A DNA stretch of 64,000 nt, from contig CAJMPJ010000004.1 in the NCBI GenBank assembly GCA_905215155.1, positions 62,001-126,000 on the forward strand, in the 5' to 3' direction. Shown here piece by piece: positions 17,556 through 27,500 of the stretch (within the stretch, counting starts at the first letter, position 1; every line of letters begins with the position of its first letter). The DNA is from an uncultured bacterium (GTDB lineage: Bacteria > Bacillota > Clostridia > Lachnospirales > Lachnospiraceae). The notes under the pieces are model-generated. The model searched no databases. It was given only the letters and a program-made list of their open reading frames with translations, and was not told the origin of the DNA. Position numbers and translations under genes: made by a program.

Positions 17556-18834
17556 TCTTGGTCTGAAGGTTGCGTCCCTGGTGCTTGCTTTTGCCGTTTG
17601 GATGGCAATTGTCAATATCTCCAATCCGATTGTTGATGACTCACAGGTGGTTACTGTTGAGGTCCGCAATGCCAATGTGCTGAAAGCCAATAATCTGACT
17701 TATGAGATTGTGGGCAAAGATGTGGTGACTGTCAGCTATCAGGTAAGAACAAGGGACCGTTCTCTTGTGAAAGCTTCGGACTTTCATGCGTATGTTGATT
17801 TAAAGGATTATAATGTGACCGGAGCCGTTCCGGTTACGGTTGAGATTAATAAAGATAAGGAAAATCTTGTCAAGAGTGATGCCATTACCGCAAAGCCGAT
17901 GGTGCTGCGGGTGGATACGGAAGCTCTGCAGCGTAAGAAATTTGACTTACAGGTCAAAACAGAAGGCAATCCTGAGGAGGGATATGCCTGGGGCCCCATT
18001 CTTCCTTCTTCGGACAGTGTGACGGTAGAAGGCCCGGAATCCATTGTAGGCCAGATCAACCATGTGGGCGTGGAGGTCGATGTAGAGAATAAGAATGCAG
18101 ATTTTGATGTGACTGCGGCACCGGTCCTTTATGATGCCAACGGCAACAAACTGGATTTTGGAGATAAGATAACCGTCAGCCCTCATGAGATAGAATGCCA
18201 TGTATCAATTTTGAAGGCGAAAAATCTGTCTTTGAATTTTGAAGTGACTGGGGAAGTGGCAAAAGGATATCGGTATACAGGAGTGGAAAGCAGTGTGAAG
18301 TCTGTGCCGGTAGTCGGAACCAAATCCGTTCTTGCCTCCTTGTCCACGTTATCGGTTGCATCAGATAAGCTAAACATCAGCGGTGCGACTGGGGATAAAA
18401 TCGTCCATCTCGATCTAAGCCAATATCTGCCTCCCAACACATCCGTTGTAGGCAATGAATATAAAAATGTTACGGTGAAACTCAAAGTAGAACCGCTGAC
18501 GACCAGAACATTTACACTGGACTTGGAAAGTCTGGACAAATTGGGGATGGAAGCTGATTATGGTTACAGCTTCGACAAAAAAACCTCAGATGTCACCATC
18601 AGGGGATTGAAAGAGGATCTTGATTCTCTGGATATAAATAAGCTGAATGCGATTCTTGATGTTACAAATTTTCATACCGGACAAAATCCGGGAGTCTTGA
18701 AATTTGAGATTTCTGGAGGCTTTGAAGTGGTTAGCTATACACCGTTCAATGTGACGCTGGCTCTTAAAGAGCCGGCAGCCGCAACGGTTGAAAGTTCCAC
18801 AGCATCAACAACAGAAGCGACGGAGTCGCAATAG
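17533..18834 (+). CDS. cdaR: YbbR-domain protein CdaR, regulator of CdaA
   Basis: A 433-residue extracytoplasmic protein anchored by one N-terminal helix (about 8-26: VASLVLAFAVWMAIV). Behind it are about four YbbR-like beta-rich repeats, each of some 80-90 residues, and a Thr/Ser/Glu-rich low-complexity tail. In other Firmicutes CdaR binds and modulates CdaA across the membrane; translational overlap with cdaA supports the same role. The family assignment rests on layout and context, as the repeats are weakly conserved. Confidence 0.87.
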   Translation: MKEKILNNLGLKVASLVLAFAVWMAIVNISNPIVDDSQVVTVEVRNANVLKANNLTYEIVGKDVVTVSYQVRTRDRSLVKASDFHAYVDLKDYNVTGAVPVTVEINKDKENLVKSDAITAKPMVLRVDTEALQRKKFDLQVKTEGNPEEGYAWGPILPSSDSVTVEGPESIVGQINHVGVEVDVENKNADFDVTAAPVLYDANGNKLDFGDKITVSPHEIECHVSILKAKNLSLNFEVTGEVAKGYRYTGVESSVKSVPVVGTKSVLASLSTLSVASDKLNISGATGDKIVHLDLSQYLPPNTSVVGNEYKNVTVKLKVEPLTTRTFTLDLESLDKLGMEADYGYSFDKKTSDVTIRGLKEDLDSLDINKLNAILDVTNFHTGQNPGVLKFEISGGFEVVSYTPFNVTLALKEPAAATVESSTASTTEATESQ

Positions 18835-18890
18835 AAGGACTGTTCTTTCTTTTCAAGGAGAGAATGAGGAAGAAAGGGAGGGAATTCAGT

Positions 18891-19154
18891 ATGGTCAGCG
18901 CTAAAGTTGCTATAAAGAACCCAACTGGTCTTCATTTAAGACCGGCAGGGATTCTTTGTAAGGAAGCCATGAACTTTAAATCCACAGTGAGTTTTCGTTT
19001 TAAGAATACCACTGCCAATGCAAAAAGCGTGCTTAGCGTATTGGGCGCCTGCGTAAAAAGCGGCGATGAGATAACCTTTATCTGTGAGGGGGCGGATGAA
19101 GAGGAAGCTCTGGCGGCCATGGTCAAGGCTGTTGAGGAAGGCCTTGGCGAATAG
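18891..19154 (+). CDS. ptsH: HPr-family phosphocarrier protein
   Basis: An 87-residue phosphocarrier of the sugar phosphotransferase system. The phosphorylated His lies in TGLHLRPAG (residue about 15), and the HPr-kinase target Ser region NAKSVLSVL is at about 46, so both catalytic and regulatory sites appear intact. An upstream in-frame ATG exists, but GGGAGGG places the start at 18891. The enzyme I gene follows 34 bases later. It accepts phosphate from enzyme I and passes it to EIIA domains; the Ser form would act in carbon catabolite control. Confidence 0.9.
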   Translation: MVSAKVAIKNPTGLHLRPAGILCKEAMNFKSTVSFRFKNTTANAKSVLSVLGACVKSGDEITFICEGADEEEALAAMVKAVEEGLGE

Positions 19155-19188
19155 ATGCCATTACAATAATTAATAAGGAGGAAATGCA

Positions 19189-20904
19189 ATGTTTAAAGGA
19201 ACAAATGCATCTGCGGGAATCGGCATTGGGAAAGCCGTAATCGTAGAAGAAACAGAACTGGTTATTAATAAAGGAAATGTAGAAGATACGGAAGCAGAAA
19301 AAGTCCGTTTTCAGGCAGCGGTAAAGCAGGCCATGGAGCAAACAGAGGCCCTGTCTAAGGATCTGGCAACAAGAGTTGGGGAAAAGGAAGCGGAGATTTT
19401 AAACGGACATATCCTTCTCCTTTCTGATCCTATGCTGATTGGTGAGATTGAGACTACGATTTCTGGGGAAAAAGTCAGCAGTGAATATGCGGTTGAAACC
19501 GTATGCAACACGTATGCAGATATGTTCGCTTCTATGGGCGATGAGCTTATGCAGCAGAGAGCTACCGATATGCGTGATATTAAGACACGAATCCAGAAGA
19601 TCCTTCTGGGCGTAAGCTCTGTGGATATTGCCGCCCTTCCGGAGGGAAGTGTGCTCGTGGCCAGAGATTTAACGCCATCCATGACAGCAGGAATCAATCC
19701 GGCCAATGTGACCGGAATTGTGACAGAGCTGGGTGGAAAGACTTCTCACAGTGCAATTCTTGCAAGAGCTTTGGAAATTCCTGCGGTTGTTGCATTGGAG
19801 GGATTTTTGGGCAAGGTCAAGGACGGAGATGATGTTGTGTTAGATGGTTCCGACGGAACCGTTTTTGTCAATCCGGAAGAATCCGTCAGGGCAGACTATG
19901 CTGCAAAAAGAGAGAAATTCTTAAAAGAGAAAAAAGAGCTTGAGCAGTATATCGGAAAGCCAACCATTACCAAAGATGGTGTTACGGTTGAACTGGTAGC
20001 CAATATCGGAAAACCGGAAGATGTGGAAAAAGTTCTGCAGTACGACGGGGAAGGCGTTGGCTTGTTCCGTACTGAATTTTTATTTATGGACCGTTCAGCC
20101 ATGCCCACCGAGGAAGAGCAGTTTGAGGCTTACAAAAAGGTTGCAGTTGCCATGAACGGCAAACCGGTCATTATCCGTACGTTAGATATTGGCGGAGACA
20201 AAGAGATTCCATATATGGGGCTTGTCAAGGATGAAAATCCATTCCTGGGCTATCGGGCCATTCGTTTTTGCTTAGACCGCAAAGAAGATGTATATAAGCC
20301 TCAGCTTCGTGCTCTTTTAAGGGCCAGTGCCTTTGGAAATATTAAAATCATGGTGCCTTTGGTGACCTGTATTGAGGAGATCAGAGAAGCAAAAGCACTT
20401 GTGGAAGAGATGAAAAAGGAACTGGATGAAAAAGGGATTGCTTATAAGAAAGACATCCAGATCGGTATTATGGTGGAGACAGCAGCCGCTTCTCTGATGG
20501 CAGATGTATTTGCAAAAGAAGTTGATTTCTTCAGCATAGGAACCAATGACTTAACACAGTACACCATGTCCGTAGACCGTGGAAACGATAAAGTCTCTTA
20601 TTTGTATTCTCCGTTAAACCCTGCAGTGTTAAGAAGCATCCGTCATGTCATCGAATGCGGCCGAAAAGAAGGCATTATGGTGGGGATGTGTGGGGAAGCG
20701 GCCAGTGACCCGCTCATGATTCCTTTGCTTCTGGCATTTGGCTTGAATGAGTTCAGCATGAGTGCTTCCGCCATTTTGAATGCAAGAAAGCTGATTACCG
20801 GATACAGCACCAAGGAGTTACAGGAAATAGCAGATAAGGCCATGTCCTTTGCAACCACAAAGGAAATTGAAGATTATTTGAAAGAGTTCATCAGCCGTTC
20901 TTAA
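19189..20904 (+). CDS. ptsI: PTS enzyme I, phosphoenolpyruvate-protein phosphotransferase
   Basis: A 571-residue cytoplasmic enzyme starting the PTS cascade by autophosphorylation from PEP. The active His is in GGKTSHSAILARALEIP (about residue 188). The PEP-binding TIM barrel shows FRTEFLFMDR, the FSIGTNDLTQY signature and the catalytic Cys in GMCGEAASDP near residue 500. Length matches the family (about 570). AAGGAGG precedes the ATG. It ends in a clear terminator. Confidence 0.95.
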   Translation: MFKGTNASAGIGIGKAVIVEETELVINKGNVEDTEAEKVRFQAAVKQAMEQTEALSKDLATRVGEKEAEILNGHILLLSDPMLIGEIETTISGEKVSSEYAVETVCNTYADMFASMGDELMQQRATDMRDIKTRIQKILLGVSSVDIAALPEGSVLVARDLTPSMTAGINPANVTGIVTELGGKTSHSAILARALEIPAVVALEGFLGKVKDGDDVVLDGSDGTVFVNPEESVRADYAAKREKFLKEKKELEQYIGKPTITKDGVTVELVANIGKPEDVEKVLQYDGEGVGLFRTEFLFMDRSAMPTEEEQFEAYKKVAVAMNGKPVIIRTLDIGGDKEIPYMGLVKDENPFLGYRAIRFCLDRKEDVYKPQLRALLRASAFGNIKIMVPLVTCIEEIREAKALVEEMKKELDEKGIAYKKDIQIGIMVETAAASLMADVFAKEVDFFSIGTNDLTQYTMSVDRGNDKVSYLYSPLNPAVLRSIRHVIECGRKEGIMVGMCGEAASDPLMIPLLLAFGLNEFSMSASAILNARKLITGYSTKELQEIADKAMSFATTKEIEDYLKEFISRS

Positions 20905-20916
20905 TGAATTAAAGTG

Positions 20917-20953
20917 AAAAGGCAGCTGCCGCCTGGCGTTGGCTGCCTTTTTC
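20917..20953 (+). terminator. intrinsic terminator after ptsI
   Basis: Stem AAAAGGCAGC / GCTGCCTTTTT with a 14-base loop, 13 bases after the ptsI stop. Confidence 0.85.
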
Positions 20954-20996
20954 CATAGAAAGGATGCGCTGTGATTTTTTACCAAAGGGGATTTGA

Positions 20997-22292
20997 ATGA
21001 TGAGTGTTTATCTGATCAGTTATGCAGCGTCTTTTTTGTTTGCAAGAGCAGGAGTTTATTGGCTGTCGGGCCTTGTTTTGATGCTGACAGCTCTTTTTCT
21101 GTACTGGTACGATTATCGGAGAACGGAAAATATTATTCATTTAAGGGGATTGTTTTCCTTGTTCTGGGTAGGCGGGGAAGGCGTTGCCTGCCTAAAGCTG
21201 TCAGAATTGTCCAGCGACTGGAATATTATTACATGGCTCTGCTTTTTGGTGGCATTTCTCGGCTTTTGGGTTGCGTTTGAATTTATGGCGGGAATGCAGG
21301 GGGAAGCAGGCGGACGCCGATCCAGCTGGTTCAGCTTTAAAGGCTATGAAAAGCCGCTGTTTCTTTCCATGCTCCTGGTTACGTTTCTCTCCGTGGCAGC
21401 GTTTATCATTGAGGCGGTGGTGCTGGGATTTATCCCGTTTTTTGTAAAGGGAGTTCCCCATGCTTACTCCTCCTTTCATATTACCGGACTACATTATTTT
21501 ACGGTATCAAGCGTATTGGTACCTGCAATATCAGTCCTGTATTTCAGCATAGAGCAGGGGAGGAACAGCTTTCGGTTTGTAGTGGCAATCCTGATGAACA
21601 TCATTGCCTGTGCCATCCCTGTGCTGTGCGTATCCCGTTTTCAGCTGATTCTGGCGGTGGGCCTGGCGGTCCTCACCTACATTGCCATGGAGCACAGACT
21701 TAGAATCCTCTATGCGGTGGGCCTGGCGCTTGGAATGATTCCGATTTATGTGCTCCTTACCATAGCAAGAGGCCATGATGTGACGTATTTAAACGGCATC
21801 TTTCAGATGAAGAACAGTCATATGCCAATCTTCATCACTCAGCCGTATATGTATATAGCTAATAATTACGATAATTTCAACTGCATGGTGGAGTGGCTTC
21901 CTTCCCATACCTTTGGTCTTCGCATGCTGTTTCCTTTATGGGCGCTGACCGGACTGAAATTCCTTGTTCCGGCCCTTGTTGACTTTCCGATTTATGTGAC
22001 AAAGGAAGAGCTGACAACGGTTACACTGTTTTATGATTCCTTTTATGATTTTGGCATTGTTGGAGTTCTGCTTCTTGGGTGTATTCTGGGAATCGCCGCA
22101 TTTTTCCTGATGCGTATGGTCAAGCGGGTCCGTAACCCCATTGGCTATCTGTTCTACGCCCAGTTTGCCATGTATATGATCCTGTCATTTTTTACCACCT
22201 GGTTCAGCAATCCGGCCACCTGGTTTTATCTTGGAATGACCGGTGTCTTGTATGTGTTCTGCTCCTGGCGAAACGATGGAAGACACGGTTGA
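20997..22292 (+). CDS. polytopic membrane protein, oligosaccharide repeat-unit polymerase-like
   Basis: A 431-residue membrane protein with about ten to twelve hydrophobic segments and a longer extracytoplasmic part around residues 270-335. Overall layout and the RFQ.I...A / ARGHDV region resemble Wzy-like O-antigen/oligosaccharide repeat-unit polymerases. That assignment is by general resemblance, with no catalytic motif to confirm it. It stands alone between ptsI and a convergent AraC gene, with no glycosyltransferases nearby, which is unusual for a Wzy. Two adjacent ATGs (20997, 21000) follow AAGGGGA. Confidence 0.65.
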   Translation: MMSVYLISYAASFLFARAGVYWLSGLVLMLTALFLYWYDYRRTENIIHLRGLFSLFWVGGEGVACLKLSELSSDWNIITWLCFLVAFLGFWVAFEFMAGMQGEAGGRRSSWFSFKGYEKPLFLSMLLVTFLSVAAFIIEAVVLGFIPFFVKGVPHAYSSFHITGLHYFTVSSVLVPAISVLYFSIEQGRNSFRFVVAILMNIIACAIPVLCVSRFQLILAVGLAVLTYIAMEHRLRILYAVGLALGMIPIYVLLTIARGHDVTYLNGIFQMKNSHMPIFITQPYMYIANNYDNFNCMVEWLPSHTFGLRMLFPLWALTGLKFLVPALVDFPIYVTKEELTTVTLFYDSFYDFGIVGVLLLGCILGIAAFFLMRMVKRVRNPIGYLFYAQFAMYMILSFFTTWFSNPATWFYLGMTGVLYVFCSWRNDGRHG

Positions 22293-22306
22293 ATGGAGAT
22301 ATTGCT

Positions 22307-22346
22307 GCAAAAAAAGATGCGTTTTAATTCGGCGCATCTTTTTTGC
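22307..22346. terminator. bidirectional terminator
   Basis: GCAAAAAAAGATGCG (22307-22321) pairs with CGCATCTTTTTTGC (22333-22346). T-rich on both strands, it separates the convergent polymerase-like and araC genes. Confidence 0.85.
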
Positions 22347-22349
22347 TGT

Positions 22350-23201
22350 CTAAAAAAGCTGAGATTCTTTTATTGTTTCAGAAGGTGAAATGTGAAAATG
22401 CTTTTTGTACGCCCTGGAAAAGGTGGAGTAATTTTTAAAACCGCTTTGAAAGCAGACTTCGGTGACAGAAAGTCCTCTCCGCAAAAGGTCTCTGGCCAGC
22501 AGCAGCCGTTTTTCTGTGATATAGTCAAAAAGCGTGTAACCGGTTTCCTCTTTGAACAGATGCATCAGATGGTATCTGCTGATATAACAGGATTCTGCGA
22601 TGGCGTCTACGGACATATCTTCTATTAGATGGCTGTTGATATAATCCATAATGGCCAATATCCTTCGGTCTCCGGTGGCCGGGGATAAATATTTTACAAG
22701 ATTTGTCAGAGAAGCCCGGTTTAGCTGGATTATGAATTCCAGAAAAAGCACCTGACAGTATAAGTCTCTGGCATACCCGTCATGAGTGCACGCATATTCC
22801 AGATCCGTCAGTGTGCGGTACAAACTGCTTTTTTCCATGGAATGAAGCCGGAGTACATGCGAATGAAGTTCTTTGGATTTTTTAAAGCAGGCACTGAGAT
22901 CATAAGTGTCTGACTGATATGCCTGTAAAAAGCCGGGAGACAAATATACAATGATTCTCTCATAGGGAACAGAGGGATCAATATCCGGCTTATGGATATC
23001 ATTGTGATTTACCAGCAGGATGTCATAGGGTTCCAATTGATAGGCACAGCCTTCGATCCGATAGGTTACGTTTCCTTGAATGAAAATGATGATTTTATCA
23101 AAATCATGGTAATGGTATTCAAAATCCTGTTTCTTTGTGTCAATAAGATGAAACAGCTTAAAATCACTGTTTAAATATCCCCGTTTTTCATAGTTATCCA
23201 T
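22350..23201 (-). CDS. AraC-family transcriptional regulator
   Basis: A 283-residue regulator with an N-terminal cupin-like sensor domain (HYHDFDKIIIFIQG, then YQLEPYDILLVNHNDIH, about residues 28-75) and a C-terminal pair of helix-turn-helices (SVDAIAESCYISRYHLMHLF, then FQSGFKNYSTFSRAYKKHF). The domain order is that of arabinose/rhamnose-type regulators. AAGGAGGGAG on the minus strand places the start at 23201, not the longer in-frame ATG. It is divergent from the DapF-like gene, with a 225-base shared intergenic region, so it may control that gene; the ligand is unknown. Confidence 0.88.
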   Translation of the reverse strand: MDNYEKRGYLNSDFKLFHLIDTKKQDFEYHYHDFDKIIIFIQGNVTYRIEGCAYQLEPYDILLVNHNDIHKPDIDPSVPYERIIVYLSPGFLQAYQSDTYDLSACFKKSKELHSHVLRLHSMEKSSLYRTLTDLEYACTHDGYARDLYCQVLFLEFIIQLNRASLTNLVKYLSPATGDRRILAIMDYINSHLIEDMSVDAIAESCYISRYHLMHLFKEETGYTLFDYITEKRLLLARDLLRRGLSVTEVCFQSGFKNYSTFSRAYKKHFHISPSETIKESQLF

Positions 23202-23426
23202 TGGTGGCGGCTCCCTCCTTTTCTTTCTTTTATAATACAACACTATTTGCAATATAAAAAGCATTATATTGGTAGAAATGATAAAATGTGCTGTATATAA
23301 TAAAATTATATCGCTTTTGTTTCAAACAGGTAAAAGGAAAATCAACATGAAAAACGTTGTGCAGGCGGGGATTTCATAGAAAGACCTAAGTAACGGTAAT
23401 GCCAAACGCAGGAAAGGAGTTTTATA

Positions 23427-24287
23427 ATGAATATAACTTTGGAAAAATACCATGGACTGGGAAATGATTATCTCATCTTTGATCCCAATAAAAATGATTT
23501 GAAACTGACGAAAGAAAATATCCGTCTGATCTGTAACCGTAATTTTGGTGTAGGGTCTGACGGGCTTTTGGTGGGACCGATTCTTGGCCAGGATAAGCTG
23601 GAAGTAAAGATTTTAAATCCGGACGGAAGTGAAGCAGAAATCAGCGGCAATGGAGTCCGTATTTTTGGCAAGTACTTAAAGGATGCGGGATATGTGCAGA
23701 AGAACCGCTTTATCATCAATACCTTAAGCGGACAGCAGACGCTGCAGTACTTAAATGAAGAGGGAACCAAAATCAAAGTTTCTATGGGGAAATTAAGCTT
23801 TTACAGCGATGAAATTCCTGTAACGGGACCGAGAAGAGAAGTGTTAAATGAGACCATGATGTTTGGCAGTATTCCTTACCGGGTTACCTGTGTAAACATA
23901 GGAAATCCTCATTGCGTGATCTGGTTAAACGATATTTCAAAAGAGCTGGTATGCCGGATCGGGAAATATTCGGAATCCGCGGAGTATTTTCCGGAAAAGA
24001 TCAATACCCAGCTTTTAAAGGTGGTAGACCGTACTAATATTGAGATAGAAATCTATGAACGAGGCGCCGGATATACCCTTGCTTCCGGAACCAGCGGCTG
24101 TGCAGCTGCAGGTGCCGCCTATCGGATGGGCCTGACTGATCCAAAGATGTATGTGCATATGCCCGGCGGAGTCTTGGAGGTTGAGATTGAAGAAGACGGC
24201 AATGTGCTGATGACGGGAGAAGTAGGATATGTAGGCAGATTTTCACTTTCTCATGAACTGACAGAGCAGCTGAAAGCACTTCAGTAG
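23427..24287 (+). CDS. DapF-fold protein with both catalytic cysteines replaced by serine
   Basis: A 286-residue homologue of diaminopimelate epimerase. The fold landmarks are present: YHGLGNDY (about 8-15), NPDGSEAE (64-71), GNPHC (159-163), YERGAG (210-215). The two catalytic thiols are missing. The site normally CGNG is SGNG (Ser73, codon AGC at 23643) and the site normally ACGTG is ASGTS (Ser220, codon TCC at 24084). Substrate-contact Asn, Glu and Arg residues are kept. A canonical dapF with both cysteines lies at 40393, so this copy is not needed for lysine synthesis and probably acts on another amino acid or does other chemistry. It is a single-gene unit divergent from an AraC regulator. 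Confidence 0.85.
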   Translation: MNITLEKYHGLGNDYLIFDPNKNDLKLTKENIRLICNRNFGVGSDGLLVGPILGQDKLEVKILNPDGSEAEISGNGVRIFGKYLKDAGYVQKNRFIINTLSGQQTLQYLNEEGTKIKVSMGKLSFYSDEIPVTGPRREVLNETMMFGSIPYRVTCVNIGNPHCVIWLNDISKELVCRIGKYSESAEYFPEKINTQLLKVVDRTNIEIEIYERGAGYTLASGTSGCAAAGAAYRMGLTDPKMYVHMPGGVLEVEIEEDGNVLMTGEVGYVGRFSLSHELTEQLKALQ

Positions 24288-24310
24288 GGGCAAGAAATAA
24301 ATACTTCGTT

Positions 24311-24338
24311 AAAATCTGGTATATGCAGATTATTTTTC
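24311..24338 (+). terminator. terminator of the DapF-like gene
   Basis: AATCTG / CAGATT stem with a GTATATG loop, followed by ATTTTTCC. The AT-rich 120 bases after it hold nothing else before the next promoter. Confidence 0.65.
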
Positions 24339-24455
24339 CTTCCTATCTTATAATTTTATTATATATTTGTACATTTTTTTCTTATAAAACCAGACTTTAT
24401 GAATATTATTAAAAGATTATGCATAAAAATACTGATTTATTCAACTGCGAATCTG

Positions 24456-24485
24456 TTGACGGAAACCGCATTTTCATACTATAAT
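24456..24485 (+). promoter_or_regulatory. promoter of the GGDEF/EAL gene
   Basis: TTGACG (24456-24461), 18-base spacer, TATAAT (24480-24485), 55 bases before the start codon. Confidence 0.7.
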
Positions 24486-24540
24486 ATTACAATAGTTTAG
24501 TAGGTGCGTAGTTAATGAGATGCAGGAGAGGCGGAAATGT

Positions 24541-27500
24541 ATGAACCAAATGTCGGCTGATAATGGAGAGGCCGGTATCTGTATCATAGACCAGGATTAC
24601 AGAATCATTTACATGAATGATAGGGCGAAAGCCTATTATCCCAATCTAAAAACAGGAATGTACTGCCTGGATGAGTTGGGGAGTGATTCTGCATTCTGTA
24701 AGGTCTGGCCGGAGCTTCATAAGGATTCCGGACATATGATATTTTACGATGCTGCCTCCAGGCTGTGGCTGAATCTATCCTCGGGACTGATTGACTGGCC
24801 GGGGTATGAGGGGAGCAGGCTGATCATGTTCCGGCCTGTAGTGGAACAGAATCGAAATTTATTTTATAATTTAACAGATAATACCGTATACGATGAATTA
24901 TTTGAACTTCATATATGGTCCAATACCTATAAGATTCTGTTCTGTGAAAAAGACAAATTCAAAATTCCTGCTTCGGAGGGAGTGCTGGACCAGATGTATG
25001 CAGAGGTGGCAGAAACGATGCTCCACCCTGATGACAGAAAAGCGTTTCGTGAATTTTGGGAATGTACAAGTCTTTTGGATCGTTTGAACGCCAATGGAAG
25101 GATCATGAAAGGAGAATTTCGTAAGCAGCTCTTAGACGAAAGCTATCGCTGGGTCCGTTTAAGCGCGGTTTTGTTTCGGGACGAAAGCTGTGAAGGTCCC
25201 ATCATCATGTGCTACGTCCAGGATATAGATAACTTAAAAAAGAAGGAAGAGGAACAGAAACTACAGCAGGAAAAGAGAGATGAGACAGACTCTTTAACGG
25301 GGCTTCTCCGGTACGGTCCTTTTTTTGAGAAAGCAAGACGTTTTCTCGAGCGGAAGCCGGAAGCCCCCTATTTTATGGTTGCCATTGATATCGAGCATTT
25401 TAAACTCTACAATGAATGGTACGGGGAGAAAGAAGGAGACCGCTTCCTGATTAAGATCAGCGGATATTTAAAGGAGATGGAGGGGACTTTTGAATCCATA
25501 GCAGGTTATATGGGAGGGGATGATTTTGTTATCATTCTGCCTCAGGACCTGTCCCTGTTAAATCAGTTGGAGCATCAGATCAACTGCTATGCAAGGCAGT
25601 ATGGCGGCTATGGAGGATTTCTTCCGGCCTTTGGTGTGTATTCTATCAAAAACCGGTATCTTTCGGTCAGTACGATGTACGACCGTGCGATCATTGCATT
25701 GAATTCCATAAAAGGCAACTATGCCAAGCGGATTGGCTGGTATGATCCTGGAATGAAGCAGAAGATGGAGGATGACCAGGTGCTTTTGTCTGAGATCCAG
25801 AGAGCTCTTGAGAATCAGGAATTTATCTTTTATGTTCAGCCTCAGTGCAATATGCTGACAGGAAAGATCATCGGCATGGAATCTTTGGTCCGCTGGCAGC
25901 ATCCGGTCCGGGGAATCATTTCTCCTGGTGAATTTATCCCTCATCTGGAGCGGAACGGCTTTATCATCCATTTGGATCTTTATATATGGGAGATGGTTTG
26001 CCGTCAGTTCAGTTCCTGGATCAAGGCAGGATGTCATCCGATTCCGATTTCCGTCAATATGTCCCGCATGGATATCTATGGCATCAATGTAGTCGAAAAA
26101 TTCAAGCAGCTGGTAAAACAGTATGAGATTGATCCCAGGTATCTTGAGATTGAGATTACAGAAAGTGCTTATGCAGAAGATTATGAACTGATCCGGAAGG
26201 TTGTTGAAGATCTCCGGAAAGCCGGATTTCCGGTATTTATGGATGATTTTGGAAGCGGCTATTCTTCCCTTAACATGCTCAGGGATGTGAATGTGGATGT
26301 CATAAAGATCGACACCAAATTTCTGGATATGAACGAAAACAGCAAGAGACGGGGAATGGGGATTTTGGAGACCATTGTAAGAATGGCCAGGGTCATGCAG
26401 TTTAAGGTCATTGCAGAAGGGATTGAAGAGAAGGAGCAGGCGGATTTTCTCATTAATATCGGGTGCATATACGGCCAGGGATATTATTATTACAAACCCA
26501 TGTCTGTGACAGAGATGGAAGAACTATTAAAAAATGACAGCAATCTGGACTATAGGGGGATTCAGGCCCGTCAGATGAGGGAACTGAAACTGGAAGATCT
26601 GTTTAATGAAAACATCACCAGTGAAGCCATGATGAACAACGTGCTGGGAGCCATTGCTCTTTATGAGGTATACGAAGACAACTGCGAGCTTCTTCGGGTG
26701 AATGAAGAATATTACCGTATTACCGGGGATAATCCTGTGGATTTGGGGGAGAGCAGAGAGTTCCTGCAGCAAAAGGTCTATCAAGATGACCGGGACCGGG
26801 TACTTCTTATTTTTGAGAATGCATATAAGAGTCCGGTTCACGGGGCGGAAGGAATCTTCAGGCGTTTGCGGTTAAGCGGAGAGTTTATGTGGATTCACCT
26901 GCGTGTATTCTTTTTACGGGAGCAGGATGGGCGGTGCCTTTATTACGGAACAGTCCGGGATGCCACCGAGCAGATGGAGCAAAGAAAAAAACTGGAGGAC
27001 TCCCAGAAGATTCTGAGTGAAGTGATGAAGCTTGCAGGGCTTATGGGTATATACTGCGAAGAGGACCTTCCCCTGTACTTTGCCAATAATGAGATGCTGC
27101 ATTTAATGGGATATGATACTTACGAGATGTTCATAAGGGATGTTGGAGGAAGAATCATTGACATCATTCACCCAGAGGACAGAGAGACCCTTCGGGAAAA
27201 AGTCTTGCGCTGCAGTGTTCCCGGCATGGAATATCGGTTTCGCTACCGGATCAGGAAACGGGATAGAAGTTTTTTGTGGATTATGACCAAAGGCCGCTTC
27301 ATACAGGCGGAAGATGGAAGAATGGCGGTCATAAGTGCGTGTATGGACATTACAGATACGGTTCTTGCCGAGCAGAATCTGAAACATACGGTAGAGATTT
27401 TGGAAAATAAGGAGGATGAACTGGATTTTTTAAGCTCCTGTATACCGGGAGGATATGTTCGCTTGGGCAAAACCAGGGACATGGAGTTTCATTATACCAG

